DNA of 64,000 nucleotides from Alkaliphilus peptidifermentans DSM 18978 (GTDB lineage: Bacteria; Bacillota; Clostridia; Peptostreptococcales; Natronincolaceae), in assembly GCF_900101495.1 (NCBI RefSeq), contig NZ_FMUS01000012.1, forward strand, positions 61,793 to 125,792, given 5' to 3'. The translations under genes and the position numbers were made by a program. Shown here piece by piece: positions 8,315-17,673 of the stretch (its first letter is position 1; every line of letters begins with the position of its first letter). The notes under the pieces are model-generated. The model did no database searches. It saw only the letters and a list, made by a program, of their open reading frames with translations, and was not told the DNA's origin.

Positions 8315-9031
8315 CTAATTTAATTCTGGCATTGATAAAGCAAACAAATAAAAATCTTCGTATCTACCTTTATAATCAATATTGTCATAGGGCTTATCTT
8401 TATCTACTAAACAGTCTTCAATCAGGTATGTTGTAATGCCTATTTTTTTTGCAATCATATCTTCTTCTATATCATTGCCTACCATCATACATTTTTCAGG
8501 CGGCTGCTTAATGTTTTCTAAAATCTCTCTGTAAAATTGAAGTTGTGGCTTACAATAATGCATCTCTTCAAAGGAAGTAATAAAGCTAAAATCTGCTGGG
8601 TCTAACCCTGCCCACTGTATTCTTTTATGTATAGCAACCTGAGGAAACAGTGGATTTGTTGCAACAATTAGATTATATCCTTTTGTTTTCAAAATATTTA
8701 CAGCATCAATCATCAGTTTACTTTGCCTAGATGTAGATTTTATCTTGTCAAAATCCAGTTGATAAAACTCTTCAAATATTGGTGTTACAATTTCCTCATC
8801 AATTCCAACCTGTCGATAAAACTCCTCAAAGAAAGCCACTGAATTGGTTTTAGTTGCTTCAGTATTCTTTATCATATATGCTGTTGCCTTCCAAATATAA
8901 GCAGTTAATTCATCAGCGCTAAAATGGTCCTTAAATTTCAAGCCTAATTCATAGAAGTATTTCTTTAAGAATTCATCCATATCAAGAGGAAGTAATGTTC
9001 CATCAAGATCAAATAAAATATTCGTAATCAA
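8315..9031 (-). CDS. HAD superfamily hydrolase
   Basis: This is a cytoplasmic phosphatase-like protein. Motif I is FDLDGTLLP (nucleophile Asp near residue 8), motif II is in ATNPLF, and motif III/IV is MVGNDIEEDM; a helical cap covers about 18-85. An ATG lies directly against GGGGAGA, but the TTG two codons later (9031) has normal spacing, so I start there; the protein is then 238 residues. The substrate cannot be read from the sequence. It is related to HAD-IA phosphatases of the phosphoglycolate type. Confidence 0.85.
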   Translation of the reverse strand: MITNILFDLDGTLLPLDMDEFLKKYFYELGLKFKDHFSADELTAYIWKATAYMIKNTEATKTNSVAFFEEFYRQVGIDEEIVTPIFEEFYQLDFDKIKSTSRQSKLMIDAVNILKTKGYNLIVATNPLFPQVAIHKRIQWAGLDPADFSFITSFEEMHYCKPQLQFYREILENIKQPPEKCMMVGNDIEEDMIAKKIGITTYLIEDCLVDKDKPYDNIDYKGRYEDFYLFALSMPELN

Positions 9032-9130
9032 TATCATTCTCCCCTTTTTTTTCTATTGGTTTCATAATACCATAGATTCAAATTTTATGAAAGAAATAGC
9101 ATAGTAAATTACATATAAAAACATATTTAT

Positions 9131-10156
9131 CTATATCTTTCCGAAATGACAATCTGGAAAGCTACAGGTTTCACATTTTAAGCATAGTCCACCGTATCCA
9201 AGTTTCGTTATATCTCTTCTCTTGATTTTCTCACCTGCAAAAACCCGTGGTAATAGTATATCAAAGGCAGTTGTATGGGAAAACATAACACAGCCCGGTA
9301 ATCCCATTATTGGAATGTCATCTAAATAGGCTACTAAAAGCATTGATCCAGGTAGTACAGGTGTTCCATATGCAATTATCTCAGCTCCAGTGGACTTAAT
9401 TGCACCTGGTGTTTTATCATCAGGGTCCACAGACATGCCTCCTGTTACTATAATTAATTCGGCACCCACTGTCTTTGCTTCTATAATAGCGTCCTTTATT
9501 GTTATTATATCATCAGGCACTATTTTCTTCATTATTATTTCAGAATTAAAATTATTCACTTTCTCATGCACAACTGGTCCAAATTTATCATTAATAATGC
9601 CCTTATAAACTTCGCTTCCAGTTACTATTATGGCAGTTTTAAGTGGCTTAAAGGGCTTAACCTGAAGCATAAAATTGGGATATGTCGACAGTATTTTTTG
9701 AACCTCGTTAATTTTCTCCTTTGATATAATAAGCGGTATTACTCTACATCCGCCTATTAGCCCATTTTTCTCGACAATTCTATTTCCATGGAGTGTGGCA
9801 AGACAAATATCGCCAAGATCATTAACATCATCCAATAGGTGGTTTTCTATTTTTAAAAGGCCTCTATACTTAGCCTTAATATTTATTTTTCCTTCGCTTG
9901 GCTCTGTATAATAAGTTCCATTGCCGCAAATAAGGTTTCCTAAGATAATAGCGGCATCATCTTCATGGACCTCATTTTCCTTCAATTCGATTACATAAAT
10001 ATTTTCTTTGCCTATTCTTAACAAATGATCAATATCCTCTTTGGTTATTATATGACCTTTTTTAAATGCGACTCCTTTAAATTCACCTGGTGTAATCTCT
10101 GTAAGGTCATGTCCAATAACCTTCCCAATAGCTTCTGTGGTGGGTATAATCTTCAT
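9131..10156 (-). CDS. Molybdopterin-binding (MoCF-domain) protein with C-terminal Cys cluster
   Basis: Residues about 175-310 form a MoeA/MogA-like molybdopterin-binding domain (AIIVTGSEVYKG, IIVTGGMSVDPDDKTPGAI, LPGSMLLVAY, GLPGCVMF). The N-terminal part (1-170) starts like MoeA-type proteins but is not a full MoeA domain I/II. The last 20 residues carry four Cys (CLKCETCSFPDC) that could hold Fe-S or Zn. Such proteins often accompany molybdenum hydroxylases in Clostridia, but no molybdoenzyme is in this window. A role in molybdenum-cofactor handling is likely; the exact step is unknown. Confidence 0.8.
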   Translation of the reverse strand: MKIIPTTEAIGKVIGHDLTEITPGEFKGVAFKKGHIITKEDIDHLLRIGKENIYVIELKENEVHEDDAAIILGNLICGNGTYYTEPSEGKINIKAKYRGLLKIENHLLDDVNDLGDICLATLHGNRIVEKNGLIGGCRVIPLIISKEKINEVQKILSTYPNFMLQVKPFKPLKTAIIVTGSEVYKGIINDKFGPVVHEKVNNFNSEIIMKKIVPDDIITIKDAIIEAKTVGAELIIVTGGMSVDPDDKTPGAIKSTGAEIIAYGTPVLPGSMLLVAYLDDIPIMGLPGCVMFSHTTAFDILLPRVFAGEKIKRRDITKLGYGGLCLKCETCSFPDCHFGKI

Positions 10157-10382
10157 ATAAACCCTCCTGTTCTTTGTTTTTAAGTATCATCTCTATTAAA
10201 TAAGACTTGATGTAATTATACCACAAGAGTCCTTGTATAATTTAAAGTACAATAGTTATGTTTAGAATCTATTTTTGAAATTAACCAATTAATATATTTC
10301 GTATTTTAATGCTTACTTCCATTTTATCCATCATAAATCCTTTATATAATATTAACAATATTTGATGGATTATAATGAAAAA

Positions 10383-10404
10383 AAGCTTGGATTTTTCCAA
10401 GCTT
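10383..10404 (-). terminator. Terminator after the second HAD gene
   Basis: AAGCTTGGA pairs perfectly with TCCAAGCTT around a 4-nt loop. On the minus strand TTTTTTTC follows the stem. It lies about 25 bases beyond the stop codon at 10430. Confidence 0.8.
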
Positions 10405-10429
10405 GAGGGATAAAAATCAACTTTAGAAA

Positions 10430-11113
10430 TTAGCCTTGATTTTTACAGTTAACTTTATTAATATTTTCTATAAATTCAGGAACTAATAATAAATCTGTCA
10501 GGTTCTGGTGGGTTAATTTTTCAATTTCCTCAGGTATTTTAACTAAATCAGGTATATAAATAACCTTGATATTACCATCATATGCAGCTTTTATTCCATT
10601 TATTGAATCTTCCAGTACCAGTGTGTTTTCTTTCTTTACATTTAATTTTTCGCAGCATGCCAAAAATATTTCTGGACTGGGTTTCCCGTTTGCTACCTCC
10701 TGCCCACTTATTATGAAATCAAATTCATTAAGTAAATTTGCTGATTCCAAATAAAAATCTATCGTTGCTCTTCTACTGGAGGAAGCAATAGCTATTAAAA
10801 TATTATTTCCCTTTAAATATTTAATGCATTCCTTTAAGCCTTTTTTTATACCTATACCACTTTTTTTAATTTCTTCCATCATGATTTTGTTTTTTTCTTC
10901 TTTAAGTTGGACATAAGGAAAATCATCACCATAAGCCTGCTTAAACACATTTTCAGTTGCCTTTATATTAAGGCCTATTACCTCATTGAAAAGCTCATCA
11001 CTAAAAATAAATCCATGTTTTTCACCTACTATTTTCCATGATCCCTTTGATAATGTTTCGGTATCAAACATGAGCCCATCCATATCAAATATTACAAGTT
11101 CTATTTTATCCAT
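10430..11113 (-). CDS. HAD superfamily hydrolase, beta-phosphoglucomutase-like
   Basis: This 227-residue protein shows HAD-IA motifs: FDMDGLMFDTE (nucleophile Asp near residue 9), IAIASSSRR (motif II), GKPSPEIFL (motif III Lys) and LVLEDSINGIKAA (motif IV). The DMDGL(M/L)FDTE opening and the SSS motif are those of the beta-phosphoglucomutase / sugar-phosphatase subgroup. It lies just beyond the frl operon, so a sugar-phosphate substrate is plausible. The ribosome site GAGGAGG is strong. Confidence 0.88.
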   Translation of the reverse strand: MDKIELVIFDMDGLMFDTETLSKGSWKIVGEKHGFIFSDELFNEVIGLNIKATENVFKQAYGDDFPYVQLKEEKNKIMMEEIKKSGIGIKKGLKECIKYLKGNNILIAIASSSRRATIDFYLESANLLNEFDFIISGQEVANGKPSPEIFLACCEKLNVKKENTLVLEDSINGIKAAYDGNIKVIYIPDLVKIPEEIEKLTHQNLTDLLLVPEFIENINKVNCKNQG

Positions 11114-11136
11114 CTAAATATCCTCCTCTAAATAAC

Positions 11137-11167
11137 TATAGTGGTGATAAGTTATATCACCACTATA
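11137..11167. promoter_or_regulatory. 13-bp inverted repeat upstream of the HAD gene
   Basis: TATAGTGGTGATA pairs perfectly with TATCACCACTATA around a 5-nt loop. It begins 24 bases before the start codon of the HAD gene. No U-run follows on either strand, so an operator or an mRNA leader hairpin is more likely than a terminator. Confidence 0.6.
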
Positions 11168-11272
11168 ATATTTATCATATTATATCAATAGATTTTAAGT
11201 ATTCCAGTTGCTTTGAGATCACCTAAATATTTTTTGCATGGCTAAATAATATATTATTAATTTTTTTCTTAA

Positions 11273-11348
11273 CTAGTACCTCATCGCAATTAAAATTTGT
11301 GTTATTGCCTGAGGAGAGCCTATGAATTTAATTGCGATGCGGTACTAG
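11273..11348. repeat. Long imperfect inverted repeat at the 3' end of the GntR gene
   Basis: CTAGTACC-T-CATCGCAATTAAAATT is mirrored by AATTTAATTGCGATG-C-GGTACTAG, with one mismatch and one bulged base, giving about 23 paired bases around a 27-nt loop. The right arm includes the GntR stop codon. There is no U-run on the minus strand after the stem. It is richer in G+C than its surroundings and looks more like a small palindromic element than a simple terminator. Confidence 0.7.
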
Positions 11349-12085
11349 CTTTTATCCTGAGGAATATCAACATTAATAAAATATTTAACATTGTTTGCAA
11401 TTATATAATAGGTCGAATAGTGAATAGGTCTATTTTTATTATCATATATTATTTTTTTTATTCCAAATAGAGGCTCTGTAGGTGAGCATTTCAAAAGCTT
11501 TTTAAAATCATATTGATCAGTTAACACATTAAATTCTTTATACGCCTTTGCCATAACAATTCCGTAATCGTTTCTAATAATATTAAATGTTGATACTCCA
11601 TCGGTAATTTTATCTATTATGTTAGGATAGACATCGATAGGAAAGTACGAAATGTCTATACTCAATGGTGCTTCATCATCTAATATCAAACGTTTTAATC
11701 TTAACACTTTAAATCCATTATCCATTTGGAAAGCTTTTGCAACTTCATTATCGGCGGAAATTATCTTTTTTTCAAGAACTTTACTTACAATTTTATTATG
11801 ATCATTTGATAGCCTGTTAGTATATCCTCCTAAATCTATAATCTGAATACTTAGCTTTTGCTTAGCTACAAAGGTGCCCTTCCCCTGTTTTATTTCTATT
11901 AAGCCTTCATTAGATAGCTCCTTCAATGCTCTTCTTACAGTTATTCGACTTACATCATAGGCTTCACACAATTCTGTCTCATTGGGTAGCTTATCTCCTA
12001 CCTTATATGTTCCATTTACGATATTACCTTTTATAATTGCTTTAAGCTGCTCATATAAAGCTACTGAGCTTTGTTGTTCCAGCAT
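11345..12085 (-). CDS. GntR family regulator with UTRA domain (frl operon regulator)
   Basis: This is a HutC-subfamily transcription factor of 246 residues. A winged helix covers about 8-75 (GDKLPNETELCEAYDVSRITVRRALKEL, split here only by description) and a UTRA effector-binding domain covers about 90-240 (LRLKRLILDDEAPLSIDISYFP). It is last in the fructosamine operon, where B. subtilis has its FrlR regulator, so control of this operon by a fructosamine phosphate is a reasonable inference. The right arm of a long inverted repeat includes its stop codon. Confidence 0.88.
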   Translation of the reverse strand: MLEQQSSVALYEQLKAIIKGNIVNGTYKVGDKLPNETELCEAYDVSRITVRRALKELSNEGLIEIKQGKGTFVAKQKLSIQIIDLGGYTNRLSNDHNKIVSKVLEKKIISADNEVAKAFQMDNGFKVLRLKRLILDDEAPLSIDISYFPIDVYPNIIDKITDGVSTFNIIRNDYGIVMAKAYKEFNVLTDQYDFKKLLKCSPTEPLFGIKKIIYDNKNRPIHYSTYYIIANNVKYFINVDIPQDKS

Positions 12086-12103
12086 AATCCCAACCCCTTT
12101 TAA

Positions 12104-12136
12104 GTTATAATGTATTAATACAACATAAATTATAAC
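12104..12136 (-). promoter_or_regulatory. Candidate GntR operator upstream of the regulator gene
   Basis: The perfect palindrome TGTATTAATACA (12111-12122) lies inside a wider repeat GTTATAA...TTATAAC. It sits 26 bases before the regulator's ATG. HutC-type regulators bind short AT-rich palindromes of this sort, so autoregulation is possible, but the match is by shape only. Confidence 0.45.
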
Positions 12137-12152
12137 CTATATAAAGTTTTTT

Positions 12153-12968
12153 TTAAAGGGGCTTAGGATACCCAAATGCTCCAGATATAGTACAAGAGTT
12201 TGCTGCACGTTTAGCTGCATAGTTTAAAGCCATAATCATATCCTTATGATCTATATAGGATGTTAGGAAGCCAGCAATGAAGCTATCACCTGCTCCCATT
12301 GTATCAACCACATTGGTTGGTATTATTTCTTGCTTAAAGATTTGTCCATTATGAGAAAATATAGCCCCCTTAGAACCTAAGGTTATTCCAATTACTTCAG
12401 TACCAAGGCGGTGACAGGAATCAATTAATTGATTAATTTCCTCAGAGGTAAGATCAGCTCCTGACATAAAGCCGTATTTAATATGAGGGCAAACCATATC
12501 TAAGTATTCCTCATGTCTATAATCAGAAAAATCAAAGGCTATATCACAATACTTCTTTATTTTAGGAAGCTCATATTCTAAGTTTGAATAACAACTGGTA
12601 TGCACTACATCAAATAAAGATATATATTCAAGGTCTTCTAAAGTCAGCTTTAATGCTACTGTATGTTGAACAGTATTTTTCGGCCCTCCTACAAACACTC
12701 TATCTCCTTCACCTGTAATATCCACCATTGGTTGACCGCTGATGCCTATCATTGTTCGAGAATAGTTAAATTCTACACCTTCTTGATCTAAAGCCCATTT
12801 TATATGGTCTCCTTTTTTATCATTACCAAAAATTCCAATATAGGCACTCCTTTCACATCCATTCCTTATGGAATTTATGGCAACGTTAACACAGTTTCCA
12901 CCTGGATAATATAATCCTTGATCTAAATAACAGTCTGCAACATTGTCTCCAACAGTAATTATTTTCAT
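12153..12968 (-). CDS. frlD: PfkB family kinase, probable fructoselysine/fructosamine 6-kinase
   Basis: This is a ribokinase-family sugar kinase of 271 residues. The N-terminal sugar-binding motif PGGNCVNVAINSIRNG and the C-terminal catalytic motif DTMGAGDSFIAGF (base Asp near residue 225) are intact. It sits with an SIS-domain deglycase and a sugar ABC transporter, the same set as frlD-frlB operons, where the kinase phosphorylates Amadori products at C6. The assignment to fructosamines depends on that context; another sugar substrate cannot be excluded. Confidence 0.82.
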   Translation of the reverse strand: MKIITVGDNVADCYLDQGLYYPGGNCVNVAINSIRNGCERSAYIGIFGNDKKGDHIKWALDQEGVEFNYSRTMIGISGQPMVDITGEGDRVFVGGPKNTVQHTVALKLTLEDLEYISLFDVVHTSCYSNLEYELPKIKKYCDIAFDFSDYRHEEYLDMVCPHIKYGFMSGADLTSEEINQLIDSCHRLGTEVIGITLGSKGAIFSHNGQIFKQEIIPTNVVDTMGAGDSFIAGFLTSYIDHKDMIMALNYAAKRAANSCTISGAFGYPKPL

Positions 12969-12979
12969 TTAAAAACCTC

Positions 12980-13834
12980 CTAGCCTTTAATTGAGCCTTC
13001 CGACATACCTCTTACAAGATGTTTTTGCAGCACCATCAATAGAATAATCATTGGTAGTGCAGAAATAACCATACCGGCAAGCAAAACTCCCCATTCCGTT
13101 TGAAGGGCATCTCTAAAATTCATAAGCCCTGATGGAATGGTTTTTAGTCTGTCGGAATCTATAAATATTATAGCAAACAAAAACTCATTCCAAGCATAAA
13201 ATGCAGTTAAGACAACTGTAGTGAAAAGAATTGGCTTTGACATTGGCATAAATATCCTAGAATAGATTCCAAATGATGAACAGCCATCCATTCTTGCTGA
13301 TTCTTCTATTTCTTTAGGAATTCCTAAGAAGTACGATCTTATTAGTAATACCGATAAAGGTAGCCTTAGGGCTATATAGGGCAGTATTAAAGCTAATCTG
13401 GTGTTATGGATTCCCAGTTTTTGCAAAAGAAGATATAAAGGTATCAGAGCAACCTGTGGATTAACCATCATCCCTGTCATACATGCAATAAGGGCTATAT
13501 TTATTCCTCGAGACTTATATCTGCTAAGTGCATAGGCACATAATGAACCTATAATCAGCACCCCAGTTATTGTTGAGACAGTTACAATTACACTATTTAT
13601 AAAGTAATTAGATATGCCTTTATCCCATGCCTCTAGGTAGTTGGTGAATAGCCATTTTTCTGGCAAGTTCCAAACACTATTATAAATTTCACCATAGCTC
13701 TTCATAGAAGACATTACCATCCAGAAAAGAGGATATAGTATAATGATAGCATAAATCACCAGTATGATAAAAAGTATGCTGCCGCCTGCTCCTAATTTAT
13801 TTTTATAGGATCTTTTATTTTTGATTTTAAGCAT
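12980..13834 (-). CDS. Carbohydrate ABC transporter permease (MalG/FrlM type)
   Basis: This is an inner-membrane permease of 284 residues with six hydrophobic segments and the EAA-loop signature EIEESARMDGCSSFGIYSRI (about 190-209), the site that contacts the ATPase. Family: MalG-like CUT1. It lies 2 bases after the partner permease and 11 bases before the kinase gene, so the genes are co-transcribed. No ATPase gene is present, as is common for operons that share an MsmX-type ATPase. Confidence 0.9.
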   Translation of the reverse strand: MLKIKNKRSYKNKLGAGGSILFIILVIYAIIILYPLFWMVMSSMKSYGEIYNSVWNLPEKWLFTNYLEAWDKGISNYFINSVIVTVSTITGVLIIGSLCAYALSRYKSRGINIALIACMTGMMVNPQVALIPLYLLLQKLGIHNTRLALILPYIALRLPLSVLLIRSYFLGIPKEIEESARMDGCSSFGIYSRIFMPMSKPILFTTVVLTAFYAWNEFLFAIIFIDSDRLKTIPSGLMNFRDALQTEWGVLLAGMVISALPMIILLMVLQKHLVRGMSEGSIKG

Positions 13835-13836
13835 TA

Positions 13837-14724
13837 CTAATCCTCCTTTCCACTTTTAAATAGTTGTAATTGAATTACTGCTAATATTGCTGTTATTGCA
13901 AATATTATTATTGCTAATGCAGATGCATATCCCATTCTGTCTCTAAAGAAGCCTGACTGATACATATGAACTGCCATTGTAATAGAGCTTGTTCCGGGTC
14001 CTCCACCCTTGGTTAGAATATAAGGCTCATTGAATACTAGCATGGAACCAGTTATTGTTATTAGGGTTGTTACAAAAATCATTTCTCTTACCTGTGGGAT
14101 TGTTACGCTGAAAAATTGTCTCAGCTTTGAAGCACCATCTATTTCTGCAGCTTCATATAATTCTTTAGGAATTTTCTGCATAGCCACTATAAATAATATC
14201 ATTATGTAGCCTATGCTTTGCCACTGCGAAACTGCTATTACAGCATAGGGGGCAGATGATGATAGCCCTAGCCAGGGTTTTGCAAGGCTTCCTAAGCCAA
14301 TAAGCTTTAAAAAGTTATTTAAAAGACCTATTTGTGGATGATATATAAAGCTAAACAATAAGCAAATTACCGAGATAGATATAACCACTGGCATGAAATA
14401 TACTACTCTAAAAAATGGAGCTACCTTTCTAAAAATATTATCCTCCAATATTGCCGCTAAAATTAATCCAACAAAAACTTGAAATATTACTGATATAATA
14501 GCATAACGTATGTTATTGGTTAATGCAGTTACTATTACCTTATCCCTTAATAAAATTCTAAAGTTATCAAAGCCTACAAAGGTTCTGGTTGGAGAAAAAG
14601 CATTGAAATCATAAAAGCTGTTAATAAAATTCTGTATTAATGGTAAAAATATAAATATGAAAAGCATTAGGAAACAAGGTAGCATAAATAGATAGGGCTC
14701 CATGGTTTTTGTGACTTTTTTCAT
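13837..14724 (-). CDS. Carbohydrate ABC transporter permease (MalF/FrlN type)
   Basis: This is the second permease, 295 residues, with an N-terminal hydrophobic segment and five more. Its EAA-loop is ELYEAAEIDGASKLRQFFSV (about 190-209). It begins the membrane part of the transporter and pairs with the MalG-type permease downstream. The ribosome site AAGGAGGGG precedes the ATG. Confidence 0.9.
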   Translation of the reverse strand: MKKVTKTMEPYLFMLPCFLMLFIFIFLPLIQNFINSFYDFNAFSPTRTFVGFDNFRILLRDKVIVTALTNNIRYAIISVIFQVFVGLILAAILEDNIFRKVAPFFRVVYFMPVVISISVICLLFSFIYHPQIGLLNNFLKLIGLGSLAKPWLGLSSSAPYAVIAVSQWQSIGYIMILFIVAMQKIPKELYEAAEIDGASKLRQFFSVTIPQVREMIFVTTLITITGSMLVFNEPYILTKGGGPGTSSITMAVHMYQSGFFRDRMGYASALAIIIFAITAILAVIQLQLFKSGKED

Positions 14725-14822
14725 GTCTATTACCCCTCCTTCAAAGGCAGGTTTGTTTATCAGGATTTTTATTGAAGATATACTTTCTTTGTAAATTCAA
14801 TGATTAAGTAGTGTTTTATATT

Positions 14823-14860
14823 ATAGTAAAAGTGGTTAGTAAAATAACCACTTTTACTAT
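14823..14860 (-). promoter_or_regulatory. Intergenic mRNA hairpin between solute-binding protein and permease genes
   Basis: ATAGTAAAAGTGGTTA pairs perfectly (16 bp) with TAACCACTTTTACTAT around a 6-nt loop. It lies 46 bases past the binding-protein stop codon. There is no U-run. Such hairpins commonly protect the upstream message and lower read-through, so that the binding protein is made in excess over the permeases. Confidence 0.7.
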
Positions 14861-14906
14861 CAAGAAAAGGGTGAGGAGAAAAGTCCCCTTTAGTGAAAAT
14901 AGCTTG

Positions 14907-16190
14907 TTATTTTCTTAGTGTTGCGGCTTCCTCCTGTACTCTTTTTAATACATCCTCTGCTGTCATTTCTCCAATAGCCATGGACTGTCCACCTCTCATA
15001 AAGGCATCTGCAATGCTTATATTAACTGCATTATCAAACCATGGTACAGTTTGTGAGGCCTTCAATATAATATCATATGCTTCTAAAGAGTGGTTTGAAG
15101 CACTACTAGGGGTAACTGCTCCTTCAACTGCAGTAAGCTGACCCGTCACTTTAGTAAATTTGTATGCGTTTTCTTTTGAGACAATAAACTTCAAAAACTC
15201 TTCCGCTTCCTTTGGTGCATTTTTACCTAGCATAAAGCCTTCTGGCGCGCCGGTGAGTGCAGTGGGGTTTCCTTTACCCTCTTCAAAGGGAGGAAAATCA
15301 AAGAATCCTAAACTTACATTTCCAATATCTTCAACCATTTTTATTTCTGCAAACTGCATATACATTACTGGCACCTCTCCATTGGCAAACATATTTCTCG
15401 CTGTTTCATGGTCTATGGCTGTTGCAACATCTCCCATATAGTCTGTCAATGTTTTAAAGGCATTTAAAGCAGTGATGTAATCTGGGTGTGTGAACTCTCC
15501 AGTCTGGGGATTATAGTCTTTATCTAATATCTCTGGATCTAATACTCTTTGGAAAATTGTGCCCATATAATGGGATATTGCCCAGGCATCTGACAGGCCT
15601 TCAATTAGTGGTGTTTCATATCCTTCATTTTTCAATTTTTCTAGGCTTCCTATAAAATCCTCAAAGGTCTTTGGCACTTCTATCCCATGCTCAAGAAAAA
15701 TATCTTTATTATAGAAAAACGCTTTGCCATCAATTGTAAAGGGAACACCATAAACCTTATTATCAAAAGTAAATGCCCGTAATTGTGATTTCATTATATT
15801 ACTTGCCCATTCTTTATCATCTTCAAATAGATAATTTACGTCTTTAACTTTTCCAGATGATACAATGTTTTCTGCAAATGAATCGGACCAAGAGGTGAAT
15901 ATATGTGGTAGGTCCTCAGAGGCTATTAGAACACGGATTTTTTCCTTATAGGGATCATTTAATACTCTATCTACATTAATTTTAACATGGGGATTTAGTT
16001 CTTCAAACTCTGAAATTATTTCGTTAAAATACGTGTTTCTTGGTTCATTGGGCCAACGGTGAAAAAAATTAATTACTACCTTATTCTCAGTATCAGAAGA
16101 GCCTGAATTCCCTTGATTTGTACTACCACCACATGCTGTCAAAGAAACAATCATAGCTATAGATACGATGATTAATAAAAATCTCTTCAT
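14907..16190 (-). CDS. Extracellular sugar-binding lipoprotein of the ABC transporter
   Basis: This is a 427-residue family-1 solute-binding protein. It starts with a lipoprotein signal peptide ending in the lipobox LTAC (Cys 20), followed by a Gly/Ser/Asn-rich linker to about residue 35. The body has the usual opening VVINFFHRWPNEPRNTYF and central YNKDIFLEHGIEVPKTFEDF motifs. It is anchored to the outer face of the membrane and feeds the two permeases. The ligand is inferred from context to be a fructosamine such as fructoselysine. Confidence 0.9.
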   Translation of the reverse strand: MKRFLLIIVSIAMIVSLTACGGSTNQGNSGSSDTENKVVINFFHRWPNEPRNTYFNEIISEFEELNPHVKINVDRVLNDPYKEKIRVLIASEDLPHIFTSWSDSFAENIVSSGKVKDVNYLFEDDKEWASNIMKSQLRAFTFDNKVYGVPFTIDGKAFFYNKDIFLEHGIEVPKTFEDFIGSLEKLKNEGYETPLIEGLSDAWAISHYMGTIFQRVLDPEILDKDYNPQTGEFTHPDYITALNAFKTLTDYMGDVATAIDHETARNMFANGEVPVMYMQFAEIKMVEDIGNVSLGFFDFPPFEEGKGNPTALTGAPEGFMLGKNAPKEAEEFLKFIVSKENAYKFTKVTGQLTAVEGAVTPSSASNHSLEAYDIILKASQTVPWFDNAVNISIADAFMRGGQSMAIGEMTAEDVLKRVQEEAATLRK

Positions 16191-16476
16191 GCTTTTATCC
16201 TCCTTTTATTTTATTATTACCAATTGATTTTTAACTGCTATAAACATTGGAAATTCATCTTGCTTCTCCCCATATGGAAGATGTACTGATTAAATAAGTT
16301 ATAATTCTTCTCATAAAGGGGAGAAACTAAATTTTTGTACAATTTCCAAAACTTATCCCTTTGACCTTATGAGGATTTGCTTTTCAGTTTTTACCTTCCC
16401 CCGTGAACTCATGATGTTTCAAAGGTGTAGCTTTGACAGCTTTAATTTCTTATTACCTAAAATAATACTCGCTATA

Positions 16477-17451
16477 TTAATATTCCATCTTCCACATGTA
16501 TCGCCGAACAGATAAAGGATGTCCTGTGTGTTCAGCAATTCTGTCTGCATATTGTCTTAAAATAACACCTGCAACCAATGGAGCAAAATATCCTCTTAAA
16601 TCTTCATCTATCCCTTCCATGTTAAATGTTGCTGCATCAATAACTTCAACCTTTTCACTAAACTTTTCTGCAAATACATGAGCCCTATCATCTATAGGTC
16701 TTGTTTCTCCCAAACCTTTTATAACAATAAATGGCACATCATAATCAGTTATTTCAAATGGTCCGTGGAAAAACTCTCCAGCATGGATGGCATTTGAATT
16801 AATCCATAGCATTTCCATCAGTAGACAGCTGGTAAAAGAATATGCTACACCATAATTTGGCCCACTGGCTAATGTGTATATAAGCTTTTCTCTCTTGTAT
16901 TTTTTTCCGAACTCATCAGCTGCTTCAGCGGTGGCTTCCTTATTATACTTATATATTTTTTGTAGATTGTCTACATTTTTTAATGCTCTTCCATATTTTT
17001 CATTAGATATAACTTCCTCTAATATTCCAAAAATTAGTCTATATAGCATACCGTTATTTTCTTCAGCGGCATCAGCATCTTGTCCCCAATCATAATGAAT
17101 AGGATATTCTGCAGCTTTCCAAAGTGGAGAATCTACAAGATTAGAAAAAGCTATCGTTATTGCACCTTTACCTCTAGCGAATTCCGCCGCCTTCACAGTT
17201 TCTGGAGTATTCCCTGAATGGGAGCATAGTATTACCACACTTCCTTTTCCTAATGCCTTGGGTGCCCGATGTATGAACTCGTTTGAGGAGTAAATGGCAG
17301 CAGGTATATCTATCTCTCTATCATAAATATAGTGTGCTGGATATAGCAATGCCATTGATCCACCACATGCAACAAAATAAAAGTTTTTTACCTCCCCTGA
17401 TTTTACACTTTTTATTGCATCACCAAGTTGTTTAATGTGCTCATTATTCAA
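16477..17451 (-). CDS. frlB: SIS-domain protein, probable fructosamine-6-phosphate deglycase
   Basis: The product contains two SIS (sugar isomerase) folds. The first has FYFVACGGSMALLYPAHY and LCSHSGNTPETVKAAEFA; the second has LIYTLASGPNYGVAYSFT and HAGEFFHGPFEI. FrlB splits fructoselysine-6-phosphate to glucose-6-phosphate and lysine. The first available GTG overlaps the ribosome site AAGGAG, so I start at the TTG at 17451, 7 bases further on (324 residues). It is first in the operon. The 286-bp gap to the next gene holds a TTCTCCCC...GGGGAGAA repeat with a long loop and nothing else I can name. Confidence 0.85.
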   Translation of the reverse strand: MNNEHIKQLGDAIKSVKSGEVKNFYFVACGGSMALLYPAHYIYDREIDIPAAIYSSNEFIHRAPKALGKGSVVILCSHSGNTPETVKAAEFARGKGAITIAFSNLVDSPLWKAAEYPIHYDWGQDADAAEENNGMLYRLIFGILEEVISNEKYGRALKNVDNLQKIYKYNKEATAEAADEFGKKYKREKLIYTLASGPNYGVAYSFTSCLLMEMLWINSNAIHAGEFFHGPFEITDYDVPFIVIKGLGETRPIDDRAHVFAEKFSEKVEVIDAATFNMEGIDEDLRGYFAPLVAGVILRQYADRIAEHTGHPLSVRRYMWKMEY

Positions 17452-17483
17452 TATAACCACTCCTTAAGTAAGATTTTTATAAT

Positions 17484-17497
17484 ACGTTATATAACGT
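17484..17497 (-). promoter_or_regulatory. Candidate operator upstream of frlB
   Basis: The perfect 14-bp palindrome ACGTTATATAACGT lies 32-46 bases before the frlB start codon, followed by a second half-site CGTTATATAAT. It is well placed to overlap the promoter or be bound by the operon's GntR regulator. It does not match the palindrome near the regulator gene, so it may belong to another factor. Confidence 0.5.
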
Positions 17498-17581
17498 TAT
17501 ATAATTATTGTACCTTATTTTTCTCTAAAGTCAATGTTTTTTTTGAAAATTTAATATTTTCAAATTTAACAGATAAATATA

Positions 17582-17623
17582 AAAACCCTATCAATTATGA
17601 TATTTCATAACTGATAGGGTTTT
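17582..17623 (-). terminator. Terminator after the YkuS-like gene
   Basis: AAAACCCTATCA pairs with TGATAGGGTTTT, with a further TATGA/TCATA stem inside. On the minus strand the stem is followed by TATATTTAT. It isolates the short YkuS-like gene from frlB. Confidence 0.75.
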
Positions 17624-17673
17624 AGTTACCTTAAAAAATTAGCTTCATAAGAATTTTAGTTGTATTTTACGTT

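Noticed and set aside
10326..10370. ATCCATCA...TGATGGAT inverted repeat as an operator
   Set aside because: There are only 8 bp with a 29-nt loop, not close to a start codon.
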